From Streptomyces tardus (GTDB lineage Bacteria > Actinomycetota > Actinomycetes > Streptomycetales > Streptomycetaceae), in the NCBI RefSeq assembly GCF_018101125.2, contig NZ_JAELVF020000001.1:1-64000 (forward strand): a stretch of DNA of 64,000 nt, written 5' to 3'. The position numbers were made by a program, and so were the translations under genes. This document shows positions 36,918-46,802 of the stretch, one piece after another. The notes under the pieces are model-generated. The model was not told the DNA's origin. It searched no databases and was given only the letters and a program-made list of their open reading frames with translations. The first letter of the stretch is position 1. Each line of letters starts with the position of its first letter.

Positions 36918-37756
36918 TGTCCACTCCCACGTACCCTCCGCAGGCCGGCGGTTGGACGGGCGACGGCGGCTGGGGAGCGGCCCGGCCGGGGCGCCCCTCG
37001 CACCTGCCCAGTCCCGAACCGGACGCGGCCCCCGCGCAGTTGCCCGGTCAGCGCCGTTCGCACGCGGGCTTCGGACTGCGCGGGCCGCGCGGCGACCGGC
37101 ACCTGCTGCCGGCGGAGTCACTCGGGCAGCTCAGTCTCCCGGTGGGCGACGACGGCATCGTCATCGGCGTCGACCCGCAGAACCAGCCCGCGGTGCTGAG
37201 CCTGCTGCGGCCCAAGCCGCTGGACGTCCTGCTGGTGGGAAGCCTGTGGATCGCCCAACTGCTGGCGCTGCGCGCGGTGGCGGTCGGCGCCAGGGTCGCG
37301 GTGGAGACCGCCCGCACTCCCGCGTGGACGCAGATGGCGCAGGCCGCGGGCGGTGGCCAGCAGTCGGTCTCCGTGCACGATGTGCGGCAGATCGCGCCGC
37401 AGGGGCCGTCGGTGTCCAGCCCGGTGCTGGTCGTACGGGACTGCGGCGCGCAGCCGCCCCGCAACCAGCTCGCGCCCAGCCCCTGGCAGGGCGTGGCAAC
37501 CGTGCTGCCCTTCCTCGGCCCGAAGGCGCCCCGGCTGCTCAACCGCGCGGACCTGGTGGGGCTTCAGCGGCTCTCGCCGCAGGAGACGGAGATCGTGGCA
37601 CGCGTCATGCGGCTGCCGCGGCAGGTCGCGGCGACGATACCGACGCTCTCGGACAACGCCCTGCTGTGGTGCACCAAGGACCACCAGCAGTTCGTTCTGA
37701 CGGAGCCCACCGACGCCGAGACGGGCCTGCTGGGCGCGCCCCGGCGCATGGACTGA
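36917..37756 (+). CDS. T7SS-associated protein of unknown function
   Basis: 279 residues, no membrane helix or signal. Pro/Gly-rich first 50 residues, then a folded alpha/beta region (GIVIGVDPQNQPAVLSLLRP ... DVLLVGSLWIAQLLALRAVAVGARVAVET), followed by VLVVRDCGAQPPR and IPTLSDNALLWCT. It resembles a nucleotide-fold domain without a P-loop. Translationally coupled to eccE (TGATG), so probably works with the ESX membrane complex (inference). Confidence 0.78.
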   Translation: MSTPTYPPQAGGWTGDGGWGAARPGRPSHLPSPEPDAAPAQLPGQRRSHAGFGLRGPRGDRHLLPAESLGQLSLPVGDDGIVIGVDPQNQPAVLSLLRPKPLDVLLVGSLWIAQLLALRAVAVGARVAVETARTPAWTQMAQAAGGGQQSVSVHDVRQIAPQGPSVSSPVLVVRDCGAQPPRNQLAPSPWQGVATVLPFLGPKAPRLLNRADLVGLQRLSPQETEIVARVMRLPRQVAATIPTLSDNALLWCTKDHQQFVLTEPTDAETGLLGAPRRMD

Positions 37757-38451
37757 GGCGACGGCCCGCCACCGGTTCGAACCGGCGCGCCCCGCACCGA
37801 TCCAGCCGTGCGCGAACACGACACGAGCCGCCGGCCGTACGCGCCCCGAGTGCGCCCCGTCTTTCGGCAGCAACCGCTGTCCGGGAACGGGGCGTTCCTC
37901 TGTCCGGACGACAGAGGCCGGGCGGGCGCCGGGCGCACCCCGGGCGGGTGACGGGGCGTGCGCGCCGGGTTGTGACCGATTCCACACCACCGGTCGCCAA
38001 CAGCCGCACACGATCGGGTATTTACCCCACACGGGGGCCAACGGCACCCTCGCGGGGAGTCCGTGCTGCGCACCGCGCGCCGTACGCCTTCCGGGGCCTC
38101 CGACAGGGACGGCCCGGCCAACCGGCTGTGCCGCCGGGGGCGTTGGACGAGCGGCGGGAGTGACACATTGACCCGACAGTAAGGAAGAGATTGACTGGGG
38201 TGTTCGGGCCGCACGCAACCACATACTTCAAGCGCTCAGCCGGAACCGGCAACGAGGCAGACTCAGCTGCCGGGCCGTCGGCGCGAATGACTAGGCTGTC
38301 TTCCGAGCGGCAGGAACCACAGCAGGAACGCCACTTCGGGGGAGAGTACGACGGTGAGGCACGACCTCGTGAACAGCCGCGCCAGCGACAACCGCATGAT
38401 CCGCCTGTTTCCGGTCAAGCCGTTCAGGTGCGTTTCAGTCCAGGAGGCACA
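37757..38451. other. 695-bp region upstream of the EspI-like gene
   Basis: Contains a 14-bp perfect palindrome CCGGTTCGAACCGG (37772-37785), a CTCTGTC/GACAGAG hairpin near 37895, and a small upstream open frame at 38354-38455. The rest shows no supportable gene. Promoter of the EspI-like gene expected here. Confidence 0.5.
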
Positions 38452-38455
38452 GTGA
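38354..38455 (+). CDS. Upstream small ORF coupled to the EspI-like gene
   Basis: 33 residues ([18 protein letters not shown]...). GTG at 38354 with GGGGGAGAG 7 nt upstream. 29 of 33 third positions are G or C. The TGA overlaps the GTG of the next gene (GTGA), which itself has a strong AGGAGG. Could be a coupling leader or a real small protein; the composition does not suggest an amino-acid attenuator. Confidence 0.5.
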   Translation: MRHDLVNSRASDNRMIRLFPVKPFRCVSVQEAQ

Positions 38456-41400
38456 ACCGCGATCGGGACGAGTTCCGTCCGGAAGAGGACGACGGGGACA
38501 TCGAGCTGACGGGCGAGTTCCAGCTCGACTTCACCGCGCCTGCCTGGTATTCGCAGGAGAGCGGCGTCGGCAGTTCCGCGGGCCGGGCCTCCTCCTCGCC
38601 CCCGCCACCGGTGGGCACCCCGCTGCACGCGACCGGCCCGGGCGGCCCGGGCGGCCCGTCGGGCCCAGCCTTCCCGGCAGCCGCTCCCCCGCAGTCACCC
38701 CCGCAGGGCGCAGGCCAACCCGCACCGCCGTCCGACGCACCGACACCGCAGGCACAGCAGTCACCGGTGGACGGCGCGGCGCCGCCCGCCTTCCCCACGC
38801 TCCAGCCCGCTGAGGCCTCCGAGCCCGCTCCCCCGGCACCGCCCACCGGCACCCCAGCAGCCGGTACGCCTTCAGCAGGTGCGCCTTCAGCAGGTGCGCC
38901 GGCGCCGCCCGCCTTCCCGACACTGCAGCCGGCCGACGAGCAGCCCGCCGCCGCTCCGGTCTCGGCAGCGACGGAGGACAGGGCAGCCGCCGCCCCTGCC
39001 GAGGAGCAGCCCGCCGGCGGGCCCGAGCCTGCCGGATCGGCCGCGGGCGACGAGCAGAGCGCACGGTTCCGCAGCGGTACGGGAGTCGACCCCTCCGCGG
39101 ACGTGTGGGGCGACGACGATGACGACGATGAGCCCGTTGCAGCCGCGCACTTGAGCCCCCGGGCCGAGAGCACCGACCACGGCTCGGACGGAGCGGCTGC
39201 TCGGATCGCGGCGGACGAGGTGTCGCAGTCCGCACCGCACCAGGACCACCAGACCCAGACCACCGAGCCGGCCCGTCCGGAGCCGGTCCAGGCCCATCCC
39301 GAGCCGGTCCGGGCCACGGCGGAAGCTCCGCAGGCACCGCAGCAGGAGGCGGCGCAGGCCGCACCGGCTTCGCAGCCCGAGCCCGACTCCGTACCGCAGC
39401 CGGACAGTGTGCCGCCGGCCGCCGCCCAGCCCCCGGCGCCCGAGCCGGCCCAGCCCGCACCCGAGGCATCGGCACCGCAGCACCCCCAGGCGCCGTACCA
39501 GCCCGAGCACCAGCAGGCCCCGCAGAACCCGGCGGCTGCACCGCAGCAGGCGCACAGCGCGCCGCCCGCCGGCGGGGAGCCGTGGGGCGCCGGTGCGCAG
39601 CCCCAGCAGGGCGCGCTGCCTCCGCTGCCGCCCAACTACCAGGCCGCCGACCCCCGTCAGCAGCACGCGGCACCGCCCCAGCAGGGCCAGCAGGCCGGTC
39701 AGCCGAGCGCTCCGCAGGACGGCTACGGATACCCGCAACCGGTCCAGCAGCAGGGCCAGTTCCCGCAGCAGGGAGGCTACGGCTACCCGCAGCAACAGCC
39801 CCCGCAGTCCGGCTACGGCTACCCGCAGGCGCAGCCCCGGCCCGCGCAGCAGGCCCAGCCCCAGCCCGCACCGCAGCAGCCCGCACCGCAGGCACCCGAG
39901 GCGCCGCACACCCAGCAGCCCGGCCAGTACCCGCCGCAGACCCCGCAGGGTTACGGGTACCCGCAGCAGGCCGCCCAGCAGCAGGGTTACGGCTATCCGC
40001 AGCCCGACCAGGCACCGCCTCAGCAGGCCGCCCAGCAGCCCGCGCCGGGCCTTCAGGCGCCGGGGCAGCCCCCGTACGCGCAGCAGCAGCCCGCGCAGGG
40101 CCAGGACCCCGCGCAGTTCGCACCGCACAGCGCCGGGCCCGCGCAGCCTCCGCAGCCGAACCCCCAGCAGCCCGCCCCGCTGAACCCGAACCCCAACCAG
40201 CCGCAGGGCGCCGGGAGTTACGGGTTCGCGCAGCCGGGCGAGCAGCAGCCGCAGCGGGCCGCTCCCGGTGCGCCGCTCGGCTACGGGGCGTCGGTCGAGC
40301 TCAGCTCCGACCGGCTTCTCCAGCGCCAGCCCAAGAAGAAGAAGCCGGGCGCCAACATCAACCAGCCCTCGCGCTTCAAGCTCGGCGGTCGCAAGGAGGA
40401 GGAAGAGCGCCAGCGCAAGCTGGACCTGATCCGTACTCCGGTGATGTCGTGCTACCGCATCGCGGTGATCAGCCTCAAGGGCGGCGTCGGCAAGACGACC
40501 ACCACGACCGCGCTGGGCGCGACCCTCGCCTCGGAGCGGCAGGACAAGATCCTGGCGATCGACGCCAACCCGGACGCCGGCACACTGGGCCGCCGGGTGC
40601 GTCGCGAGACGGGCGCGACGATCCGCGACCTCGTCCAGGCGCTGCCGCACCTGAACAGCTACATGGACATCCGGCGCTACACCTCCCAGGCCCCGTCCGG
40701 TCTGGAGATCCTGGCGAACGACGTCGACCCGGCCGTCTCCACCACGTTCAACGACGAGCACTACCGGCAGGCGATCGAGGTGCTGGGCCGCCAGTACCCG
40801 GTGATCCTCACCGACTCGGGCACCGGCCTGCTGTACAGCGCGATGCGCGGAGTCCTCGACCTCGCCCGGCAGTTGATCATCATTTCCACCCCGTCGGTCG
40901 ACGGGGCGAGCAGCGCCAGCACCACACTCGACTGGCTCCAGGCACACGGTTACGCCGACCTGGTCCAGCGCAGCATCACGGTGATCTCCGGTGTCCGGGA
41001 GACCGGCAAGATGATCAAGACCGCGGACATCGTGTCGCACTTCGAGACGCGATGCCGCGGAGTGGTGGTCGTCCCCTTCGACGAGCACCTGTCGGCAGGC
41101 GCCGAGGTGGACCTGGACATGATGCGGCCGAAGACGCGAGAGGCGTACTTCCACCTCGCCTCGCTGGTCGCCGAGGACTTCTCCCACGCGCAGCAGGCCG
41201 AAGGGCTCTGGACCGCGGAGGGCCAGGCGGCCCACCCGCCGCAGGTCGCTCCCCCGTTGCCGGGCCAGCCGCAGCCCTACGGCGCACCCGACCAGCAGGG
41301 ACAGCCGCAGTACGGCCAGCCGGGCCCGTACGGTCAGCCGGGCCCGCCCCCGCAGTACGGCCAGGGCGGCGCGCCCGAGCAGCAGCCCTACGGCCGACCC

Positions 41401-41697
41401 GGCCAGGGCGACCCCTACGGCCAGAGCGACGCCTACAGTCAGGGCGACCCTTACGGTCAGCCCGGCCAGGGCGCACCGCCGCAGTACGGTCAGCCCGGCC
41501 AGCAGAGCCAGGGCGGGTACCCGCCGGCGCAGCAGCAGTACGGCCAGGGCGAGCAGCAGATCGATCCGCGGACGGGCCAGCCGTACCCGCAGCACGCTCC
41601 CTGGCCGCCGCAGCAGCAGGAGGCGCCGCCGGCCGGGCAGCAGCAGTCGGGCGCCGTGCCCGCTTCCTGGACGCAGCAGCAGCCCCCGCCGCAGTAG
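38452..41697 (+). CDS. EspI-like MinD/ParA-type ATPase with low-complexity arms
   Basis: 1081 residues. About 620 Pro/Gln/Ala-rich, likely disordered residues, including five GYGYPQ repeats, a basic QPKKKKPG, then a MinD/ParA ATPase domain (about 665-920) with deviant Walker A KGGVGKTT (676-683) and [14 protein letters not shown]-terminal QYGQPG-type repeat arm follows. This layout matches mycobacterial EspI, an ESX-1-associated ATPase implicated in controlling secretion at low ATP. GTG at 38452 with AGGAGG 4 nt upstream. Ends at a perfect terminator hairpin. Confidence 0.85.
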   Translation: MNRDRDEFRPEEDDGDIELTGEFQLDFTAPAWYSQESGVGSSAGRASSSPPPPVGTPLHATGPGGPGGPSGPAFPAAAPPQSPPQGAGQPAPPSDAPTPQAQQSPVDGAAPPAFPTLQPAEASEPAPPAPPTGTPAAGTPSAGAPSAGAPAPPAFPTLQPADEQPAAAPVSAATEDRAAAAPAEEQPAGGPEPAGSAAGDEQSARFRSGTGVDPSADVWGDDDDDDEPVAAAHLSPRAESTDHGSDGAAARIAADEVSQSAPHQDHQTQTTEPARPEPVQAHPEPVRATAEAPQAPQQEAAQAAPASQPEPDSVPQPDSVPPAAAQPPAPEPAQPAPEASAPQHPQAPYQPEHQQAPQNPAAAPQQAHSAPPAGGEPWGAGAQPQQGALPPLPPNYQAADPRQQHAAPPQQGQQAGQPSAPQDGYGYPQPVQQQGQFPQQGGYGYPQQQPPQSGYGYPQAQPRPAQQAQPQPAPQQPAPQAPEAPHTQQPGQYPPQTPQGYGYPQQAAQQQGYGYPQPDQAPPQQAAQQPAPGLQAPGQPPYAQQQPAQGQDPAQFAPHSAGPAQPPQPNPQQPAPLNPNPNQPQGAGSYGFAQPGEQQPQRAAPGAPLGYGASVELSSDRLLQRQPKKKKPGANINQPSRFKLGGRKEEEERQRKLDLIRTPVMSCYRIAVISLKGGVGKTTTTTALGATLASERQDKILAIDANPDAGTLGRRVRRETGATIRDLVQALPHLNSYMDIRRYTSQAPSGLEILANDVDPAVSTTFNDEHYRQAIEVLGRQYPVILTDSGTGLLYSAMRGVLDLARQLIIISTPSVDGASSASTTLDWLQAHGYADLVQRSITVISGVRETGKMIKTADIVSHFETRCRGVVVVPFDEHLSAGAEVDLDMMRPKTREAYFHLASLVAEDFSHAQQAEGLWTAEGQAAHPPQVAPPLPGQPQPYGAPDQQGQPQYGQPGPYGQPGPPPQYGQGGAPEQQPYGRPGQGDPYGQSDAYSQGDPYGQPGQGAPPQYGQPGQQSQGGYPPAQQQYGQGEQQIDPRTGQPYPQHAPWPPQQQEAPPAGQQQSGAVPASWTQQQPPPQ

Positions 41698-41708
41698 TTC
41701 GGTGATAA

Positions 41709-41750
41709 CGAGAAGGGGCGGGACCTCGGTCGAGGTCCCGCCCCTTCTCG
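41709..41750. terminator. Convergent terminator between EspI-like gene and ribF
   Basis: Perfect 20-bp stem (41709-41728 / 41731-41750, CGAGAAGGGGCGGGACCTCG) with a 2-nt gap forming a tetraloop. Boundary of the T7SS locus. Confidence 0.85.
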
Positions 41751-41790
41751 TATCCCGTCCGGCCGGGCGCCATCGCGGCGCGGGCCGGGT

Positions 41791-42759
41791 TCAGCGCGGC
41801 AGCGGCGCCCCGTGCGCGGCGACGAGCTCCCGCGAGCGCTGTACGTCCTCGGCCATCCGCTCCAGCAGCCCGTCCAGGGAGTCGAAGGTCTCCTGGCCGC
41901 GCAGCCTCGCGAGGAAATCGACCGAGACGTGCAGCCCGTAGAGGTCGAGTCCCACGCGGTCGATCGCGTACGCCTCCACGGTCCGTTCGACTCCGTTGAA
42001 CTGCGGGTTCGTACCCACCGAGAGCGCCGCGGGCATCAACTCGCCCTCGACGCCCAGCCATCCGGCGTAGACGCCGTCCGCCGGGATCGCCGAGTGCGGC
42101 AGGGTCTCGACGTTGGCAGTGGGGTACCCCAGCTCGCGTCCGCGCTGCGCGCCGCGCACCACGACGCCCTCGACGCGGTGCGGACGGCCCAGCACCTCCA
42201 GGGCCGCCGTCATGTCGCCGTCACCGACCAGCTGGCGCACCAGCGAGGAGGAGAACGCGTCTCCGCCGCCCGCCTCGCCCCGCTGGTACAGGTCGAAGAC
42301 GAGCACGTCGAAGTCGAAGTCCGCGCTCTCGCCGAGCGCGGCGAGGAGGGCCACATCGCCCGCGGCACGGTGGCCGAAACGGAAGTTGGGCCCCTCCACC
42401 ACGGTCCGCGCACGCAGCTTCTCCACCAGTACGCGGGCGACGAACTCCTCGGGCGGCAGCTTGGCGAACTCCGCCGTGAACGGCAGCACCAGCACCGCGT
42501 CCACCCCGAGTTCGGCCATGAGTTCGGCCCTGCGGGGGTGCGGGGCGAGCAGCGGCGGGTGCGTACCCGGGCGCACCACTTCGCTCGGGTGCGGGTCGAA
42601 GGTGACCACGACAGTGGGCAGTCCGAGCTCCCTGCCGCGTGCGACCGCCTCTCCGATGATCAGCTGGTGCCCGCGATGGACTCCGTCGTACGAGCCGATG
42701 GTGACGACACTGCGCCCCCAGTCATCGGGGATGTCCGCCAAACCGCGCCAGCGCTGCAC
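41791..42759 (-). CDS. ribF: Bifunctional riboflavin kinase / FAD synthetase
   Basis: 322 residues. N-terminal FMN adenylyltransferase domain with SYDGVHRGHQ (nucleotidyl transferase HxGH-type), C-terminal riboflavin kinase domain with RELGYPTANVE. Converts riboflavin to FMN and FAD. GTG at 42759 (VQRWRGLADIPDDWG) with GAGGAG 8 nt upstream. It follows the 1189-aa gene after 145 nt, same strand. Confidence 0.95.
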   Translation of the reverse strand: MQRWRGLADIPDDWGRSVVTIGSYDGVHRGHQLIIGEAVARGRELGLPTVVVTFDPHPSEVVRPGTHPPLLAPHPRRAELMAELGVDAVLVLPFTAEFAKLPPEEFVARVLVEKLRARTVVEGPNFRFGHRAAGDVALLAALGESADFDFDVLVFDLYQRGEAGGGDAFSSSLVRQLVGDGDMTAALEVLGRPHRVEGVVVRGAQRGRELGYPTANVETLPHSAIPADGVYAGWLGVEGELMPAALSVGTNPQFNGVERTVEAYAIDRVGLDLYGLHVSVDFLARLRGQETFDSLDGLLERMAEDVQRSRELVAAHGAPLPR

Positions 42760-42904
42760 TGTGCCCGCTCCTCGCCCAAAATGCGCATTGTTCCTGACGG
42801 TCCCCAGCCTGCCATGTCGGGGAAGGCCCGCGGCGCGCGCCCCCACCGGGCGGGCGCGGCCGGTACGGGCCGGGGAGTCGGGTGGAACTCCGCAGGCGGG
42901 CCCG

Positions 42905-45900
42905 TCAGGAGATGTCCAGCGCGAGGCGCTCACGAACGCGCCCGGCCTCCGCCTCCGCACCGCTCTCCTCGGCCTGCGGCGGCGTCCGGTCCGCGTGCGG
43001 GGAGGGGCTCGGGCGCGCCGCGTCCTCACGCGGGGACGGACTCGGGCACTCCTCCGCAACGACCGCGGGCCGGCCCGGTGCCGGAGCGAGCCCGTCCGGT
43101 GGCCGTCCCCCGAGCAGCTCCGGACCGCCCCAGGCACTGCCGGGGGCCGGGGCGCCGGAACCGTACAGGTGCGCGCCCGGAGCGTGTGCGGACGGCGCAG
43201 GTGCGGACGGCGCAGGTGCGCCCGGCGGCAGATTCGACGAGCGCCCGGCCGCGTCGCGGGGCACCGTACCGCCGGACGCCGTATCGCCGGATGCCGCGTC
43301 GCGGGTCGCCGGGTCGCCGGGCACCGGGTCGCGGGGCCTGACGACCCGGTGAGTGGGAACCGGCAGCGCGGGGACGGCTCTCGCCCCTTCGAGGGCGCCC
43401 CGTACCGCGGGATCCCGCTCCACGGCGAGCATCGCCTGCGCCAACTCCTCCGCGAGAGCGCCCGTTTCGCGATGTGCGGCGAGTACGCGCGCCAGCGCCG
43501 TACGGGGGGCGGTGGCGCGCAGGCTGAGCAGCTCGCCGACCAGCGGGCGAAGGCCGGCTCTCGCCGAGGCGCCCGCGCCGAGCCTGCGGTCGACGAAGCG
43601 GGCGATGGGCTCGGCGGCCGACTCCGGCCGTCTGCGGGCGAGTTCGCCGACGATCACGGACAGCGGCCGGGCCAGCGCGGGGGTGTGGACGTCGCCGAGC
43701 AGGGTGAGCAGCCCGCGCGCGGTCTCCGGCCGCGCGGGAGCCGGTCCGCACAGCCGGTGCCGAAGCGCGGCGAGCACCTGCCGGGGGTGGGTGTGCAGTG
43801 CGCCGACGAGCGCGCGGGCGAGGTCCTGGTCGAACGGCTCGCGAGCGAACCGCAGTTGGGCGGCCGAGAGGTAGGAGGCGCGGGTGGAGCGGTCCTGCAC
43901 CAGCACCGCGTACGCGGCCGGGTGCAGTCTGCCCGCCTCGTCCGGCCCGCGCAGCAACTGGCGTGCGGCGGCGGCGAGTTCGCCCCGGTCCGCCTCGGTT
44001 CGGGCGGCGAGGGCCGGCAGATAGCGGGCGGCGGCGTTGCGGCGGTCCTCCCGGGCATCCCGCGACCACCGGTGCACGGCTCGGCCGAGGCCGACCGGTT
44101 CGTCCTGGACCAGCTCCTCCAGCAGGCCGCGGGCCGCACCTCCGCCGACCGTGGTCAGCGCGGCAACCAGCGAATCGGCCAGTTCGTCGGTGGCGACCCG
44201 GCGGTGCGCGTAGAGCAGCGCGCCCGCCGCGCCCGCCACGGTGGCTCCGGGCGCACGCAACTCGCGTCCGTCGCTGAACCAGCGGCACAGCAGCGGTGTG
44301 ACCGCCCGGGGCCGCTCGGCCAGCAGCCGGGCCACCACGTCCATGTACCGCTCCCCCGCGGCCGGCGGCGCGTCGTCCAGCGGCAGCAACTGCCGCAGGA
44401 GATCGATGAGTTGGCTGGTCTCCAGCGTGAGCCGGGCCCAGAAGGAGGGGCCGAACGCGGGGTGTCCGCCACCGTGCAGCAGACGCGTCGCGAGCACCCG
44501 CAGCACCGGCAGGTACGGGCGGGCATCCGGCACTCTCAGCAGGGTCTGGCGCAGCAGTCGGCAGGCCCACCAGCCCTCGTCGCCGCCGCGGTCGACGGCA
44601 TCGATCAGCTCCCGCAGCCGGGGTCCGAGCCCTCGCGGCCCCATGGTGTGGTGGCAGAGCAGCAGCGCCTCGGCCACCGGGCCGACTCGGTGCCGCGGAA
44701 CGGGTACGGCCTCGCTCTGCCGCGGGTGGTGCACCAGCGCGTCCAGCGCCGCGTCCACTTCCAGATGGGCTCCCTGCAACCAGTCCCCCAGCGCCTCGTC
44801 GCTGAACCGGTAGCCCTCTCCGGCGGGTTGGAGCACCCCGATCGAGAGCACCGCGGTCGCCCACCCGCCGCTCCACGGGAAGACCGCCTCGAACTCGGAC
44901 CGGCTCAACCCGCCCTGGCCGGGCCCCAGGCAGCGGCGCGCCGCCAGATGCAGTCGGCCGGACGCGGTCGCCGCGAGGCGGCGCAGTGCCGCGTCCGCCA
45001 CCGGCGGTCGGCGGCTCGCGCCGAGGCTGGTGGCGATCCGCAGTGAGACCAGCGCCACCCACGCCTCGTACACCTCCCGGCGGTCCGGCGGACGGCTCGG
45101 GGTGTCCACGGGACGCAGCTGAGCGAGTATCCGGTCGGTCAACGGGTGGCCTCCGGGGAAGGCCTCCAGCGGCACGTGCGGGCGCAGTTGCAGCCCCCAG
45201 GAGGGCTGCGGGGGCGAGGAGTTGACCCCGCTCGATCCGTACAGCAGCTCCTCGGGGAAGTACCGGCCCGCCCGGTCCCAGAACTCCGGGCGGCAGGCGA
45301 GCGCGAGGTGTGCCCCGGAGACCCTCAGCCAGTTGGCGGTGCCCAGGCACCAGCGGCGGAGCTCGTGCGCCAGATGCGGAGGCATCTCCTCGGGCCCGTC
45401 CAGCAGGACGAGCAGCGGTCGGCCGGCCTCGGCGGCGAGCCGGGCGACCACGTCGGGGTGGGCGGGGGGCGGGATGGTCACCGGCCCCGGAGCATCGCTG
45501 TCCCGCCGCCCGAGCAGGCTGCCCGCGTCGGCCAGTACCCGCTGTACGGCGTCCTGTACCCCGTTGTCCCCGGCACGCAGGTCGGCGCCGCGCAGCCAGA
45601 GGGTCGGCCGGGGCTCGGCGGCGGAAACACGGCGCGCGGCCCAGCCCGCCAGCTCGGTGCTGCGCCCCGCGCCCGGCTCGCCGACCAGCGCCAGCAGGCA
45701 GGCGGGGGTGTCGAGGAAGTCCTCGAAGGCCCTCTCGGTCGCCGGCCTGCGCCGCGGTGTACGAGCGGCCGGCGGCGGCACCGCAGCAGCGGCGACGGAG
45801 GCACCGGTGAGCAGCAGTGCGCCGGCGAGGTTGAGGTCGGCGCCGTATCCGGGCGCGGCCAGTGCGTTGCGGGCGAGCAGCGCGGCGAGCGGTGCGTACT

Positions 45901-46474
45901 CGTGCGTGGCCACGGCGGCGGGGTCCGGCCGCAGCGGCACCGCGTACCCGCAGGCCCGTCTCGGGCTGTGCAGCGCGGTACCGAGAACACCGACCACCGC
46001 GCCGGTGACCGCGTCCAGCACCGGAGCTCCGGTGACCCGCGGACTGAGCCGCAGCGCATCGCCCACCCGCTCGGGCAGCTCCAGCTCCAACGCGCCCTCG
46101 AGGGTGTGGAAGCGGTCGGTGGCGGTGTAGGTGACGTCGGCCGTCGCCCCGACGACCGTGTCCAGCCAGCCTTCGCCGGTACGGACGAGGACGCGGGTCC
46201 CGGGCAGTCGCGAGGTCGCTATCACCAGCGGGAGACCGGTCAGCTCCGGCGCGGCGACCAGTGCGAGGTCGCAACCGGGCAGCGGGGTGATGCCGTCGGA
46301 CTCCACGAGCACGGTGTCGCCCTCGGTGGTGCGCAGCACGAGCCTGCTGAGCCCGTCGACAGCTTCGTGGCTGGTGAGCAGGGTGCCCCGGTCGTCGGCG
46401 AGAAAACCGGTGCCCCGAGCCCGGCCTGCGAGGTCGCAGATCTGGATCAACCCGGGCGCCGCGGGTACTGCCAT
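42905..46474 (-). CDS. Trypsin-like plus P-loop NTPase protein (STAND-like), protease site altered
   Basis: 1189 residues. N-terminal trypsin/HtrA-like fold: GTGFLADDRGTLLTSHEAV with His36, Asp69 (GCDLALV), and VTGAPVLD where the nucleophile Ser is Thr148, so it may be inactive. Then an NTPase with GEPGAGRS (265-272, Arg for Walker A Lys) and PLLVLLDGPEE as Walker B. Residues 480-1000 are alpha-helical repeats; the Pro/Ser/Ala-rich C-terminus has AP/SAPAP and GD repeats. Resembles the protease-STAND fusions seen in sensing or conflict proteins. Conserved between ribF and truB in Streptomyces, so perhaps a housekeeping sensor. ATG at 46474. Confidence 0.75.
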   Translation of the reverse strand: MAVPAAPGLIQICDLAGRARGTGFLADDRGTLLTSHEAVDGLSRLVLRTTEGDTVLVESDGITPLPGCDLALVAAPELTGLPLVIATSRLPGTRVLVRTGEGWLDTVVGATADVTYTATDRFHTLEGALELELPERVGDALRLSPRVTGAPVLDAVTGAVVGVLGTALHSPRRACGYAVPLRPDPAAVATHEYAPLAALLARNALAAPGYGADLNLAGALLLTGASVAAAAVPPPAARTPRRRPATERAFEDFLDTPACLLALVGEPGAGRSTELAGWAARRVSAAEPRPTLWLRGADLRAGDNGVQDAVQRVLADAGSLLGRRDSDAPGPVTIPPPAHPDVVARLAAEAGRPLLVLLDGPEEMPPHLAHELRRWCLGTANWLRVSGAHLALACRPEFWDRAGRYFPEELLYGSSGVNSSPPQPSWGLQLRPHVPLEAFPGGHPLTDRILAQLRPVDTPSRPPDRREVYEAWVALVSLRIATSLGASRRPPVADAALRRLAATASGRLHLAARRCLGPGQGGLSRSEFEAVFPWSGGWATAVLSIGVLQPAGEGYRFSDEALGDWLQGAHLEVDAALDALVHHPRQSEAVPVPRHRVGPVAEALLLCHHTMGPRGLGPRLRELIDAVDRGGDEGWWACRLLRQTLLRVPDARPYLPVLRVLATRLLHGGGHPAFGPSFWARLTLETSQLIDLLRQLLPLDDAPPAAGERYMDVVARLLAERPRAVTPLLCRWFSDGRELRAPGATVAGAAGALLYAHRRVATDELADSLVAALTTVGGGAARGLLEELVQDEPVGLGRAVHRWSRDAREDRRNAAARYLPALAARTEADRGELAAAARQLLRGPDEAGRLHPAAYAVLVQDRSTRASYLSAAQLRFAREPFDQDLARALVGALHTHPRQVLAALRHRLCGPAPARPETARGLLTLLGDVHTPALARPLSVIVGELARRRPESAAEPIARFVDRRLGAGASARAGLRPLVGELLSLRATAPRTALARVLAAHRETGALAEELAQAMLAVERDPAVRGALEGARAVPALPVPTHRVVRPRDPVPGDPATRDAASGDTASGGTVPRDAAGRSSNLPPGAPAPSAPAPSAHAPGAHLYGSGAPAPGSAWGGPELLGGRPPDGLAPAPGRPAVVAEECPSPSPREDAARPSPSPHADRTPPQAEESGAEAEAGRVRERLALDIS

Positions 46475-46802
46475 GTGCGCTGAACCTCCTGTGCCTGTCT
46501 CCAGACCGTATGTCCAGCCGCGGGCCGCAGGGGCACACCGAGGGCGAACACGCCCCCGCGCGCCCCCTGTTCACTTCCAGCGCCCGCTCGATGGGGTGAA
46601 CTCCCCCCGGCGCCCGGACGGTTGAGCGAAACCGGTCGGCCACTCGCTGCCCGACGGGAGCACGCCGCCACCCCTGAATCGACGTCCGGCCCCGCCCGCC
46701 GAACGGGAACAGGCCACCTCCGAACCGGTAACGGGAACGGCAGAAGGGACGGACCCGCGCGCCGCGCGACGTCCGTCCCTTCTGCCTGCCCTCGGGCTCC
46801 GC
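46475..46802. other. truB-42905 intergenic region
   Basis: 328 bp without a gene. It holds the truB terminator hairpin (46739-46786) and presumably the promoter of the 1189-aa gene. Confidence 0.5.
46739..46786 (-). terminator. Terminator hairpin after truB
   Basis: 16-bp stem GGCAGAAGGGACGGAC / GTCCGTCCCTTCTGCC, loop with further CGCGCG pairing, 16 nt past the truB stop codon. Ends the rimP-to-truB operon. Confidence 0.8.

Noticed and set aside
38887..41595. Long Leu/Arg-rich frame antisense to the EspI-like gene
   Set aside because: Produced by the CAG/CCG-rich repeats of the sense gene; no start signal or domain.
43026..46643. Long Arg/Gly/Pro-rich frame overlapping the 1189-aa gene
   Set aside because: Same strand, different frame; low-complexity translation, whereas the other frame shows protease and NTPase motifs.
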